From Streptacidiphilus sp. ASG 303 (lineage in GTDB: Bacteria; Actinomycetota; Actinomycetes; Streptomycetales; Streptomycetaceae), in the NCBI RefSeq assembly GCF_020991365.1, contig NZ_JAJLRA010000019.1, forward strand, positions 55,413 to 119,412: 64,000 bases of DNA. Direction: 5' to 3'. Both the position numbers and the translations under genes were made by a program. The notes beneath the pieces are model-generated. The model had not been told where the DNA came from. It was given only the letters and a program-made list of their open reading frames with translations, and did no database searches. Shown here one piece after another: positions 19,786 to 28,264 of this stretch (its first letter is position 1; each line of letters starts with the position of its first letter).

Positions 19786-20163
19786 TCAGCCCGCCTGCCG
19801 GTCGGAGGATTCGCGCCCGGTGTAGCCGGCGACGGCGGCGAGGAGGTCGCCGATGCTGTGGGGCTGCTCGACCGGGTGGCGGACGGGCAGGTGGGGGTTG
19901 ATCGTGTAGTGGTTTCGGCGCCCGACGCGGGCGCGGGTGATGTATCCGGCGCCGATGAGGTCGGCGATGATCGACTGGGTGGCCCGTTCGGTGATGCCGA
20001 CGCGGTCGGCGATGTCGCGCGCGCGGATGCCGGGGTCCTGGGCGATGCACACCAGGACGTGGCCGTGGTTGGTCAGGAACGTCCAGGCCGGCTTGGCGGT
20101 CTCGGCTGCGGCAGACGGTGTCACCTGTTCAGTGTACTGCACTTCCTGAATCAGAAGCCGCAT
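19786..20163 (-). CDS. MarR-like winged-helix regulator divergent from the DAB operon
   Basis: 125 aa from ATG 20163 with GGGAGAGG eight bases upstream. The winged helix-turn-helix is at about 30-90: HGHVLVCIAQDPGIRARDIA, then VGITERATQSIIADLIGAGY and wing residues ITRARVGRRNHY. This looks like the short MarR/ArsR-type HTH seen in streptomycete regulators. It has no metal-binding cysteine cluster. It is divergent from dabB, with a shared 90-bp region containing an inverted repeat at 20211-20228, so control of carbon uptake genes is the natural inference. Confidence 0.75.
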   Translation of the reverse strand: MRLLIQEVQYTEQVTPSAAAETAKPAWTFLTNHGHVLVCIAQDPGIRARDIADRVGITERATQSIIADLIGAGYITRARVGRRNHYTINPHLPVRHPVEQPHSIGDLLAAVAGYTGRESSDRQAG

Positions 20164-20210
20164 GTCACGCCTCTCCCGGGTTGCGCCTCATCCTCACCTG
20201 CTGTACTAAT

Positions 20211-20228
20211 CACGATATCAAATTCGTG
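20211..20228. promoter_or_regulatory. Inverted repeat in the dabB/regulator promoter region
   Basis: CACGA and TCGTG separated by eight AT-rich bases form an inverted repeat inside an AT-rich island, which is unusual against the surrounding GC content. It lies 24 bp upstream of the dabB ATG and 48 bp from the divergent regulator ATG. It is a candidate operator for that regulator. Confidence 0.55.
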
Positions 20229-20252
20229 CTTTAGAGATCGGAGGTGGTGCGG

Positions 20253-21809
20253 ATGGACGCGGGGACACTCGGGCAGGCGGCACTCGCGGCGGCAGTGGGT
20301 GTGCCGCTGCTGGCCGCGACGGGAACCGGGGGGTCGCAGGCCGCGGCCCGGTGGCGGGCGGGATGGTCGTGGGTGGCGGCGGCGGCCGCGGTCGTGGCCC
20401 TGGTGGCGGTCGCGGTGGGCGGGCCGGTGGGCCTGGTGGCCCGGGCCGGGTCGCAGCCGGCCTGGGGGCTGGTCGCCGACGGGCTGACGGTGAGTCTGCT
20501 GACACTGGTGTGCCTGGTGGGTGCGCTGGTGCAGAGCTTCTCCGGCCGCTACCTGTCCGGGGATGCCCGCTCGGGGCGGTTCGGGGCGGCAGCGGCGTGG
20601 GTGGTGGCGGCGATGGCCGTGGTGTCGGTGTCGGCGACCGTGGCCGGGATGGTGGCCGCCTGGGTGGTCGCCGGCCTCGGGTTCACGCGGGTCGCGGGAG
20701 CCCGCCGGGACCTGCCCGGCGTGGCGGGGCTGGTGCGGGTGATGCGCACCGCGCTGCTGACAGGTGACGCCGCCCTGGTCGCGGCAGCGGTGATCGTCCT
20801 CGCGCGGGCGGGAAACGTGGGGACGGAGTACACCGCGCTCCAGGGTGCTGCGGCCCGGCTGGGCGGGTGGGCGCCGCTGGTGGCGGCGCTGATCGCGGTG
20901 GCGGCGATGTCGCGGTGTGCGCAGGGCGTCTTTCAGGGGTGGCTGCGGCTGACGGTGTCGGCACCGACCCCGGCGTGCGCCCTGCTGCACGCCGGGGTGG
21001 TCAACGGCGGCGGGATCCTGCTGGTGCGGCTGGCGCCGCTGGCGGCGTGGACGCCCGCCCTGGCGGCGGTGGCGCTCGCGGGGACGGCGACGGCGACCTG
21101 GGCGGTGGCGGTCATGGCACGGCAGCCGGACGTGAAGGGGCGGCTGGCATCGTCGACGAGCGCACAGATGGGCTTCATGCTGGTCGAGTGCTGTGTGGGC
21201 GCCTACCCGGCGGCGATGGTGCACCTGATCGGGCACGGCCTGTACAAGGCGGGGCTGTTCCTGTCGTCGGGGTCGACCGTGCGCAGGCCGGGGTCCCCGG
21301 GTGTCCCGGAGCCGGTCGGCGGCCGGGCGCGGGCGGGTGCGGCCGCCGTGGCCGCCGTGGCCGCCACCGCCGCCGCGGCCCCCGGGGTCGCCACCGGTGA
21401 CGGGCTGGTGCTGGTGGTCCTGGTGGCGGCGACCGCGTGGACGCTGGCGAATGCGTGGTGGGCGCGGCGCCCGGCCGGTGAGCCGCGGCGGTGGCTGTGG
21501 CCGGTGCTGCTGGTGGTGGCCGCCGGTGCCTACGGCGCGGTCGCGGCGGTGGTGGGCGGCTTCGTCGCCCGGGCCGTGCCCGGTGCGGGGACCGGGCTGC
21601 CCGTCTGGGTGCTGCTGGGTGTGCCGGCCGCGGCTGCGGTGTTCACCTGGGCGGCGACCCGTACGCGGGCGGCGGTGTTCCTCGGGGCCCGGCTGCTGGA
21701 CGCCGCCGTCGCACCGGTCGGCTGGGACCGGCCGCGCCCGCCCTCCGCCGCGACCGTCGCCCGGCCGCACCGGCCCGAGAAGGAGCCGGTGCTGGAGTCC
21801 GCGGCCTGA
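20253..21809 (+). CDS. dabB: DabB-like proton-conducting membrane subunit
   Basis: 518 aa from ATG 20253, chosen over upstream GTGs because GGAGG is eight bases away. It has about a dozen hydrophobic helices. It shows the NuoL/MrpA-type antiporter core: LLHAGVVNGGGILLVRLAPL (about 245-265), then STSAQMGFMLVECCVGAYPA and MVHLIGHGLYKAGLFLSSGS (about 305-345) with conserved His/Lys. DabB pairs with DabA in DAB complexes, which couple cation flow to CO2 hydration and bicarbonate accumulation (Halothiobacillus DAB work). The order dabB-dabA and the adjacent carbonic-anhydrase-like gene support this over a respiratory or Mrp role. Confidence 0.85.
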   Translation: MDAGTLGQAALAAAVGVPLLAATGTGGSQAAARWRAGWSWVAAAAAVVALVAVAVGGPVGLVARAGSQPAWGLVADGLTVSLLTLVCLVGALVQSFSGRYLSGDARSGRFGAAAAWVVAAMAVVSVSATVAGMVAAWVVAGLGFTRVAGARRDLPGVAGLVRVMRTALLTGDAALVAAAVIVLARAGNVGTEYTALQGAAARLGGWAPLVAALIAVAAMSRCAQGVFQGWLRLTVSAPTPACALLHAGVVNGGGILLVRLAPLAAWTPALAAVALAGTATATWAVAVMARQPDVKGRLASSTSAQMGFMLVECCVGAYPAAMVHLIGHGLYKAGLFLSSGSTVRRPGSPGVPEPVGGRARAGAAAVAAVAATAAAAPGVATGDGLVLVVLVAATAWTLANAWWARRPAGEPRRWLWPVLLVVAAGAYGAVAAVVGGFVARAVPGAGTGLPVWVLLGVPAAAAVFTWAATRTRAAVFLGARLLDAAVAPVGWDRPRPPSAATVARPHRPEKEPVLESAA

Positions 21810-21909
21810 ACCGCCGCCCCGGCGCGGGCGAACCCCCGTGCCCTCGCCCGTGTGCGGCGTGAGCGGCCCCGGCCCTCCTGCCCCTCCGATGACTGAAAGG
21901 TCTGCTTCC

Positions 21910-24366
21910 ATGACGACGACCCATCCGGCGCCGGTGACGGCGGCGCTGATCGAGCAGGCGGCTCGGCCGATCCCGGCGCTGTGGCCGGTGACCACCGCGA
22001 TCGCGGTCAACCCGCTGTGGGACCTGCGCGGGCACAGCATGGCCGAGGCCGTCGGCATCGCCGCCCCGCTGCTGGGCATCACCGGCCTGCCGGATGCGCG
22101 CCTGGTCGCCGACGCCTACGAGCGCGGCCGGATCACCGACGCCGACCTGAGGACCGCGCTGAGCGCCCTGCACGCTCCGGCCGTGCCGGGGGACGCCGCG
22201 TGCACGCCGGCTCTCGCGCCGCCGGTGCCGACGGTGGACGGGCGGGCGGAAGCGGTGACGGACCGGGAGGTGGCCAAGTGGTGCGCCGCCTACGTCACCG
22301 GAATGCTCGGCAGGACGGCCCCGGCGTCCGGCTTCTACGCCACGTGGCGGGAGCGGGTGGGAGGGGATCCGGTGGCCCGCCGCCTGGGGATCGGCACCGG
22401 CCGCCCGCTGCCCGCCACCGCCGAGGACGCCCTCGCGCTCGCACTGAGGGACATGGGGGCGGACGACGAGGAGACGGTGGTGGCGGTGCTGAGCGCGCAG
22501 CTGGCCCGTCTGCCCGGCTGGGCGGCCCATGCCAAGTGGCGCACGCAGTGGGCCGCACCCGACCACCCCGGCCCCGCCCTGCACCTGGGCGACTACCTGG
22601 CCGTGCGCCTGACCTACGACGCAGCCCAGCGCACCCCCGCCCTTTCCGCGCCCGGCGGCGGCCCGGCCCCGCACGCAGACGCGGCCGACACAGACGCCGG
22701 CGCCGACGCCGACCGGGGCCGCGACGGGCTGCCGGAACCTGCCGACGCCGAGGTGGCGGCCCGGCTCTCGGCCCTGGCCCCCCGCACGCGGCACTGGGTG
22801 TGGCTGGCCGCCTACGAGGGCCACTACCGCGACGAGTTGCTGGCCGCCCTCGACCGCCCCGCACGACCGGTCCCCGCCCGGCCCCCCGCCGCCCAGCTGG
22901 TGTGCTGCATCGACGTGCGCAGCGAGGGTCTGCGCCGCCACGTGGAGGCCGTCGGTGACTACGAGACCTTCGGGTTCGCCGGGTTCTTCGGCCTGCCCGC
23001 CCGGGTGAGGCCCTTCGCCAGCGATGACGCACTCGACCTGTTCCCGGTGCTGCTGCGGCCCGCCTTCACCGTCGGCGAAGCCTCCCCCCGTGCGGGCACG
23101 GGTGCCGCGGCGGCGGCCGCCCACGCCGACCTCGCCGCTGCGGCGGCAGCGGCCGGGGCCGCGCAGAAGGCCCCGCTGGGCGCGTACCTGCTGGCCGAGG
23201 CGGGCGGGTTCGCGCTCGGGCCCCTGGCGGTGGCCCGCACCCTCGCCCCGCGCGCCTGGGCGGCCGTACAGCGGTGGGCGAGGACCGCCCTGACCGGCGC
23301 CGCCCCGGTGACGCCGGTGCTGTCCGGGCCGACGGCACCCAGCGACACCGAGCAGGCCGACTTCGCCGAGGCGGCCCTTGCCGCGATGGGCCTGACGGAG
23401 CGGTTCGCGCCGCTGGTGCTGCTGTGCGGGCACGGCAGCACCACCACCAACAATCCCTACGCGAGCGCCCTGGACTGCGGCGCCTGCGGCGCGGCCCGCG
23501 GCGGCACCAGCGCCCGGCTGGCCGCCGCGGTCCTCAACCGGGCGCCGGTGCGCGCCCTGCTCGCCGAGCGGGGCCTGCGCGTGCCCGACGACACCGTGTT
23601 CGTCGCCGCCGAGCACGACACCGCCACCGACACCGTCACCTGCTACGACGTGGACACCCTGCCCGCCACCCACCAGGCCCGCATGGGGCGGCTGCGCCGC
23701 GACCTGGCCACCGCCGGACAGCGGCTGGCCGCGGAGCGCGCCCGCGATCTGCCCGCCGCCCCCGCCCGCCTGCGGCCCAGGGCCGCGGCCGCGCACACGG
23801 CCACCCGGGCGGCGGACTGGTCCCAGGTCCGCCCGGAATGGGGTCTGGCCCGCAACGCCGCCTTCCTCGTGGCCCCGCGCGCGTTCAGCGCGGGCCTCGA
23901 TCTGGGCCGGCGGTGCTTCCTGCACTCCTACCGGCCCGAGACGGACCCCGACGGCGCGGTGCTGGAGGCGATCCTGTCGGGGCCCGCGGTCGTGGCGCAC
24001 TGGATCAACGCCCAGTACTACTTCTCCACCGTGGACCCCGACACCCTCGGCGCCGGGGACAAGATCGCCCACAACGTCGTCGGCGACATCGGCGTCCACC
24101 AGGGTGCGGGCGGCGACCTCCGGCTCGGCCTGCCCCGCCAGTCGGTGTTCACCGACCACTCCCGCCCCTACCACGAGCCCATGCGGCTGCTGGTCGCCGT
24201 CACCGCCCCCCGCGACCGCCTCGACACCCTCCTGCACCGCAACCCCACCCTGGCCGACCTCGTCGACGGCGCCTGGATCCACCTCGCCGTGCACGACGCC
24301 GACCGCTGGTGGCTGCGCCGCCCCGGCCGCGGCTGGACGCCCTGGCGCCCCGCCGGCCGGCCCTGA
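21910..24366 (+). CDS. dabA: DabA (DUF2309/UPF0753) inorganic-carbon accumulation subunit
   Basis: 818 aa from ATG 21910. It has the DUF2309 N-terminus with NPLWDLRGHSM (about 36-46). The putative zinc site is intact: VCCIDVRSEG with Cys333 and Asp335, CGHGSTTTNNPYASALDCGAC with His508 and Cys523. The Cys-x-Asp spacing and the 15-residue His-to-Cys spacing match the ligands described for Halothiobacillus DabA (C351, D353, H524, C539). The C-terminal VGDIGVHQG and HEPMRLLV segments are also typical. It is a cytosolic, membrane-associated, beta-CA-like subunit thought to hydrate CO2 vectorially with DabB. It starts 100 bp after dabB. Confidence 0.92.
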   Translation: MTTTHPAPVTAALIEQAARPIPALWPVTTAIAVNPLWDLRGHSMAEAVGIAAPLLGITGLPDARLVADAYERGRITDADLRTALSALHAPAVPGDAACTPALAPPVPTVDGRAEAVTDREVAKWCAAYVTGMLGRTAPASGFYATWRERVGGDPVARRLGIGTGRPLPATAEDALALALRDMGADDEETVVAVLSAQLARLPGWAAHAKWRTQWAAPDHPGPALHLGDYLAVRLTYDAAQRTPALSAPGGGPAPHADAADTDAGADADRGRDGLPEPADAEVAARLSALAPRTRHWVWLAAYEGHYRDELLAALDRPARPVPARPPAAQLVCCIDVRSEGLRRHVEAVGDYETFGFAGFFGLPARVRPFASDDALDLFPVLLRPAFTVGEASPRAGTGAAAAAAHADLAAAAAAAGAAQKAPLGAYLLAEAGGFALGPLAVARTLAPRAWAAVQRWARTALTGAAPVTPVLSGPTAPSDTEQADFAEAALAAMGLTERFAPLVLLCGHGSTTTNNPYASALDCGACGAARGGTSARLAAAVLNRAPVRALLAERGLRVPDDTVFVAAEHDTATDTVTCYDVDTLPATHQARMGRLRRDLATAGQRLAAERARDLPAAPARLRPRAAAAHTATRAADWSQVRPEWGLARNAAFLVAPRAFSAGLDLGRRCFLHSYRPETDPDGAVLEAILSGPAVVAHWINAQYYFSTVDPDTLGAGDKIAHNVVGDIGVHQGAGGDLRLGLPRQSVFTDHSRPYHEPMRLLVAVTAPRDRLDTLLHRNPTLADLVDGAWIHLAVHDADRWWLRRPGRGWTPWRPAGRP

Positions 24367-24413
24367 GAGCGACCACGAACCGACCCAGTTCCAGCGCAAG
24401 GGAGAAACCCGCG

Positions 24414-25004
24414 ATGACCTCGCTGCAGTCCGACGCCGCCACCGCCCTCGCCACCCTGCTCGGCGGCAACCGCCGGCACGCCCTCGGCACCCCCGCCCCG
24501 CACGCGCCCGGTGAGCACCCCGGCGTCCTCGCCGCCGTACTCACCTGCAGCGACCTGGGCGTGGCACCGGAAGCCATCTTCGACACCCAGCCCGGCCGGC
24601 TGATCGTGACCTCCACCGCGGCGCACCTGACCGGCACCGCCGCCCTCGCCGGCATCGACTACGCCCTCACCCTCCACCAGGCGCCCCTGGTGGTGGTCCT
24701 CGGACACCAGCCGTGCCGCATCCTCGACACCGTCCACGCCCAGTACACCCGCGGCACCGTCTCCACCGCCTACCACGGCGCCATCACCGCGCACCTCGGC
24801 CTCACCCTCCGCCACCGCCCCGCCACCACCCCCGAGGACCTCCTCGACCGCCACCTGCGCCACACCGCCACCACCCTGCTCGACACCTTCCCCGTCCTCG
24901 CAAGGCTCCACCGCGCCGACCCCGCCGCTCTGGCCACCCTCGTCTACACCCCGGCCGACCGGCTCGTCCGCCCGCTCAGGACCGTGCCCGTCCTCCAGTC
25001 GTAG
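24414..25004 (+). CDS. Diverged beta-carbonic-anhydrase-like protein
   Basis: 196 aa, 47 bp after dabA with GGGAGAAA upstream of the ATG. The beta-CA fold signature is present. TCSDLGVAPEAIFD carries Cys45 and Asp47, and LVVVLGHQPC carries His98 and Cys101, so the Cys-His-Cys zinc ligands remain. However, the usual C-x-D-S-R motif reads C-S-D-L-G, so the Arg of the catalytic Asp-Arg dyad is missing, and the following R-N-A-G-N-like segment is replaced by TSTAAH. It may be an inactive or altered CA acting as a regulator or DAB accessory. The family call is firm; the activity is doubtful. Confidence 0.8.
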   Translation: MTSLQSDAATALATLLGGNRRHALGTPAPHAPGEHPGVLAAVLTCSDLGVAPEAIFDTQPGRLIVTSTAAHLTGTAALAGIDYALTLHQAPLVVVLGHQPCRILDTVHAQYTRGTVSTAYHGAITAHLGLTLRHRPATTPEDLLDRHLRHTATTLLDTFPVLARLHRADPAALATLVYTPADRLVRPLRTVPVLQS

Positions 25005-25030
25005 GAGCAGCCCGGAAAGGCACCCACCCC

Positions 25031-25885
25031 ATGGCCAGCACGCCCACCGCCCGCCCCTACCACGGCGCGACCGTCGTCTTCGGCACCCGGCACGACAAAC
25101 ACCACTGCGCCGCCCCCGCGTTCCACGACGTCCTCGGCGCGCGCGTCACCGCACCGCCCGGCCTCGACACCGACCAGTTCGGCACCTTCGCCGGCGACAT
25201 CCCCCGCACCCTGCCCCCGCTCCAGGCCGCCACCGCCAAAGCCCGCCTGGCCATGGCCACCACCGCCACCCCCTACGGACTGGCCAGCGAGGCCAGCTAC
25301 GGACCCGTCGGGCTGGTCAACACCCACGAGGAGATCCTCGTCTTCCTCGACGACACCCGCGACCTGTGCATCGTCGAGGGCCTGCGCAGCCTCGACGTCC
25401 CCGGCACCGCCACCGACGTCACCGACCCGGACACCGCCGTCGAGGCCGCCCGCTCCTTCGGCTTCCCCCACCAGGGCGCCCTCGTCACCACCACGCACAA
25501 CGGGCACCTGCACGTCGCCGGCAAGGGCATCACCGACGCCGCCGTCCTGCGCCGCACCACCGGCACCGCGCTGCGGCGCTCCGACACCGGCACCGCAACC
25601 GTCGCCCCCGACCTGCGCGCCCACCACAACCCCACACGCCGCACCCTCCTCACCCGACTCGCCCGCCGACTCGCCACGCGCCTGGCCACACCCTGCCCCC
25701 GGTGCCACGCCCCCGGCTACGGCCGCACCTCCCACCGCACCGGCCTGCCCTGCCGCGCCTGCGCCTGGCCCACCGACCTCGTCACCGCCGACGTTCACGG
25801 CTGCGCCCGCTGCCAGCACCGCCACACCGTGCCACGCCCCGACACCACCGCCGACCCCCGCTGGTGCGAACGCTGCAACCCCTGA
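25031..25885 (+). CDS. DUF6671 protein with C-terminal zinc ribbons
   Basis: 284 aa, 26 bp after the CA-like gene, the last gene of the DAB operon. The N-terminal segment begins ATVVFGTRHDKHHCAAPAF, continues FGTFAGDIPRTLPPLQAA and ATPYGLASEASYGP, then EEILVFLDDTRDLCIVEGLRS. This is the DUF6671 pattern. The C-terminus (about 222-283) has paired C-x2-C knuckles, PCPRCHAPGYG, PCRACAWP, GCARCQHRH and WCERC, predicting two zinc ribbons. The function is unknown. Its place in the operon suggests a link to carbon or cation handling, which is inference only. Confidence 0.75.
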   Translation: MASTPTARPYHGATVVFGTRHDKHHCAAPAFHDVLGARVTAPPGLDTDQFGTFAGDIPRTLPPLQAATAKARLAMATTATPYGLASEASYGPVGLVNTHEEILVFLDDTRDLCIVEGLRSLDVPGTATDVTDPDTAVEAARSFGFPHQGALVTTTHNGHLHVAGKGITDAAVLRRTTGTALRRSDTGTATVAPDLRAHHNPTRRTLLTRLARRLATRLATPCPRCHAPGYGRTSHRTGLPCRACAWPTDLVTADVHGCARCQHRHTVPRPDTTADPRWCERCNP

Positions 25886-26205
25886 CAGAGCGTTCTCTCC
25901 GCCGGTTCGTGTCCGGCCCCGGGGCCGGGTTCCGCGCCGGTTCACGGGGGACCCCCGGGTGGGCCGCCGGCTCCTGAGGCCGGTCATCACGGGCTGGATC
26001 ACGGCTTCGGGGCGGTGGGGGTGGGTCTCGTGGTCGCGGGCCGGGCGGGCGCCGTGGTCGACGGCCTCGGCGCGGTAGCCGGAGTCAGCCCGCGCCGAGG
26101 CCGCGCGGGCCGGGGAGGACGCCACCGTCCCCTCGGCCCGCGCGGCCGCCGCCGTGCCACGGCCGACCCCGCGCCACCGCGCACCGGGTCGTTAGGCTCG
26201 GGGAC
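25886..26205. other. Gap with no supportable gene
   Basis: About 320 bp between the DAB operon end and the VOC gene. It contains a 16-bp self-complementary GC stretch at 25913-25928, but this has no loop and is not a convincing terminator. No gene is seen. Confidence 0.5.
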
Positions 26206-26646
26206 ATGACTGTTCAGCGGATGGACAACGTCGCCATCGTCGTCGACGACCTGGACGCGGCTGTCGCCTTCTTCACCGAGCTCGGCCTGGAGCTGGAAGG
26301 CAGGGCGCAGATCGAAGGCCTCTATGCGGACCGCACCGTCGGACTCGACGGCGTCCGGAGCGACATCGCGATGATGCGGACCCCCGACGGCCACAGCAAG
26401 CTGGAGCTGACCAAGTACCACACCCCCGCGGTGTCCGAGGCCGGGCCGCGGAACCCTCCGGCCAACACGCTGGGCCTGCACCGCGTCATGTTCGCCGTCG
26501 ACGACATCGACGACATCGTCGCCCGCCTGCGCACCCACGGCGCCGAACTCCTCGGCGGGGTGGCGCAGTACGAGGACGTCTTCCGGCTCTGCTACCTCCG
26601 CGGCCCCGCAGGCATCATCGTCGCCCTGGCCGAACAGACGGGCTGA
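26206..26646 (+). CDS. VOC family protein (glyoxalase/bleomycin-resistance fold)
   Basis: 146 aa. It begins MTVQRMDNVAIVVDDLDAAVAFFTELGLELEGRA, the classic first beta-alpha-beta-beta-beta module, with a second module at LGLHRVMFAVDDIDDIVARLRTHGAELLG and a conserved Glu near the end of strand four (YEDVFRLCYLRGPAGIIVALAEQ). The likely metal ligands His, Glu and Glu are plausible. The substrate cannot be inferred. It is a single gene with GGGGAC just before the ATG. Confidence 0.88.
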   Translation: MTVQRMDNVAIVVDDLDAAVAFFTELGLELEGRAQIEGLYADRTVGLDGVRSDIAMMRTPDGHSKLELTKYHTPAVSEAGPRNPPANTLGLHRVMFAVDDIDDIVARLRTHGAELLGGVAQYEDVFRLCYLRGPAGIIVALAEQTG

Positions 26647-26923
26647 CGCGGGCCCGCCGCGCGGAGCACGCCGACGGCCGGCCCCGCGCCCCCGCGTACC
26701 GGGTCGCAGGGCCCGGACCGCGGACGGGCCCGGGCCGGCAGGGCGGCTGCGCTCGGCGAGGTGCTCCGCAGGCGAGGGGCCTGGCCCCGTGCCGCGCGTT
26801 CGACGGCGCAGGTGACGGCGCAGATGACGGCGCAGATGACGGCGAGGACGGACTCCCGTCGCGGCGTCAGCGGCGTCATCGTGTGCGGCGCCCCTGTCCT
26901 ACCCGGTCGATAGGGTCGCGACC

Positions 26924-27439
26924 ATGACTTCGGATCACGGCCTGACCGGCCGCACCACGCAGGGGCCGGTGCTCACGCGCGGCGGCGAGGCCGAGACCTG
27001 CGCCGACCCCAGTGCCGTGATGGCGCTGTTCGCCGATTCGGCGCAGACCGGGGGCGCGTTCACGAGCTACCGCTCGGCCTTCGCCGAGGGTGCGCCCGGC
27101 GCGCCCGCGCACGTCCACACGCGCGCCTGGGAGGTGTTCTTCGTCCTGGGCGGCTCGCTCCAGGTGCTGCTCGGTGAGGAGGTGACCCTCCTGCACCAGG
27201 GCGACTTCCTCGCCGTGCCGCCGGGCACGCCGCACGCCTTCCGCGCCGCCCCGGGCTCGGGCGCCGACGTCCTGTGCGTGTTCACGCCGGGCATGGACCG
27301 CTTCGACTACCTGCGCCTGCTGGGGCGGGTCACCCGCGGCGAGGAGCCCCCGAGCCGGCTCGCCGAGACGTCGGAGCGCTTCGACAACCACTACGTCGAC
27401 AGCCCGGTCTGGCGCGCGACCCTGGAGGCCCCGCAGTGA
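26924..27439 (+). CDS. Cupin domain protein
   Basis: 171 aa. The two cupin motifs are at about 62-125: AHVHTRAWEVFFVLGGSLQV (metal-binding H-x-H and the later Glu) and GDFLAVPPGTPHAFRA with the second His. The C-terminal tail is helical (FDYLRLLGRVTRGEEP). It overlaps the next gene by four bases (GTGA), so the two are translationally coupled. It is probably a small metal-dependent dioxygenase or sugar-binding enzyme; the exact role is unknown. Confidence 0.88.
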   Translation: MTSDHGLTGRTTQGPVLTRGGEAETCADPSAVMALFADSAQTGGAFTSYRSAFAEGAPGAPAHVHTRAWEVFFVLGGSLQVLLGEEVTLLHQGDFLAVPPGTPHAFRAAPGSGADVLCVFTPGMDRFDYLRLLGRVTRGEEPPSRLAETSERFDNHYVDSPVWRATLEAPQ

Positions 27440-27837
27440 TCACCCGGGACACCCGCATCCGGATCGCCCGCCCCTCCCGGGACCTGGTGGCCGCCGAGCG
27501 CTTCTCCGTCGAGGGCCTCGGGCTCGACGTTCCGTGGCGCACCACCGGGCGCGTCTCCGGCGGGCATGACCTGGTGATGCCCGGGCTCCCGGGCGGCTCC
27601 TGGCACTTCGAGCCCACTCACGACCCCGAGCGGCCGCCGGAGCCCACACCCACGGTGGACGACCTCTTCGTCCTCCATCCCGGTACCGCGGTCGATGACG
27701 CCCTCGTCGACCGCTTCGTCGCCGCGGGCGGCACCCGCGCGGCGGCGCACAACCCCTACTGGGACGAGTACGGTGCCACCGTTGCCGATCCCGACGGCTA
27801 CCGCTTGGTGCTCTGCTCGCGTTCCTGGAGCGCCTGA
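27436..27837 (+). CDS. VOC family protein coupled to the cupin gene
   Basis: 133 aa from a GTG at 27436 that overlaps the upstream cupin stop (GTGA). The sequence runs ITRDTRIRIARPSRDLVAAERF, GLGLDVPWR, GGHDLVMPGLPGGSWHFE, and ends NPYWDEYGATVADPDGYRLVLCSRSW, the typical closing strand of a VOC protein. The His and Glu expected at metal positions are partly recognisable (SWHFE, YWDEYG). The tight coupling suggests it works with the cupin on one substrate. Confidence 0.82.
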   Translation: MITRDTRIRIARPSRDLVAAERFSVEGLGLDVPWRTTGRVSGGHDLVMPGLPGGSWHFEPTHDPERPPEPTPTVDDLFVLHPGTAVDDALVDRFVAAGGTRAAAHNPYWDEYGATVADPDGYRLVLCSRSWSA

Positions 27838-28264
27838 AGTCGTCCGCCGTTGACGGGCGGGGTCACGGGGCGGGGCCGGGTGGCCGGGCCCGGTCCGGGC
27901 CGGGCGAGGATGGCCGCGGTCGACCGGCCGCTCGGCCTGCAGGCGGACATGGTCGACCTGGCCGGACGCGACCTCCGCGCCCACCGCCTCGCACACCGCC
28001 CGCGCCCGTGGCCGCGCCTGTGCCCGTGACCCAACGGTGCGTCAGATGAGGCGGAAACCGCCATGACCCGCCGGCAGGCCGGAGGGTCCGGCAGCCTCAC
28101 GGCCGGCGGCGCGGGCGGTGGGGGACCTGACAGCTCCAGCAGCGTCTCGCGGGTGATCCGGATCCCCTCGGAACCCTCGTCGAACCCGTCCGGCAGCGCC
28201 GCCCTGCCAGGAGTGCCCAGCGATGCGGGAACGCGGCTGCCCTGGGCGTGCGCGGGCGTACCGG
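27838..28264. other. Gap with no supportable gene
   Basis: About 430 bp between two convergent genes, the VOC gene and the minus-strand cupin gene. Only composition-driven open frames are seen, with no clear repeat or RNA. Confidence 0.5.

Noticed and set aside
25913..25928. 16-bp self-complementary GC stretch after the DAB operon as terminator
   Set aside because: It has no loop and no run of U; such stretches are expected in this composition.
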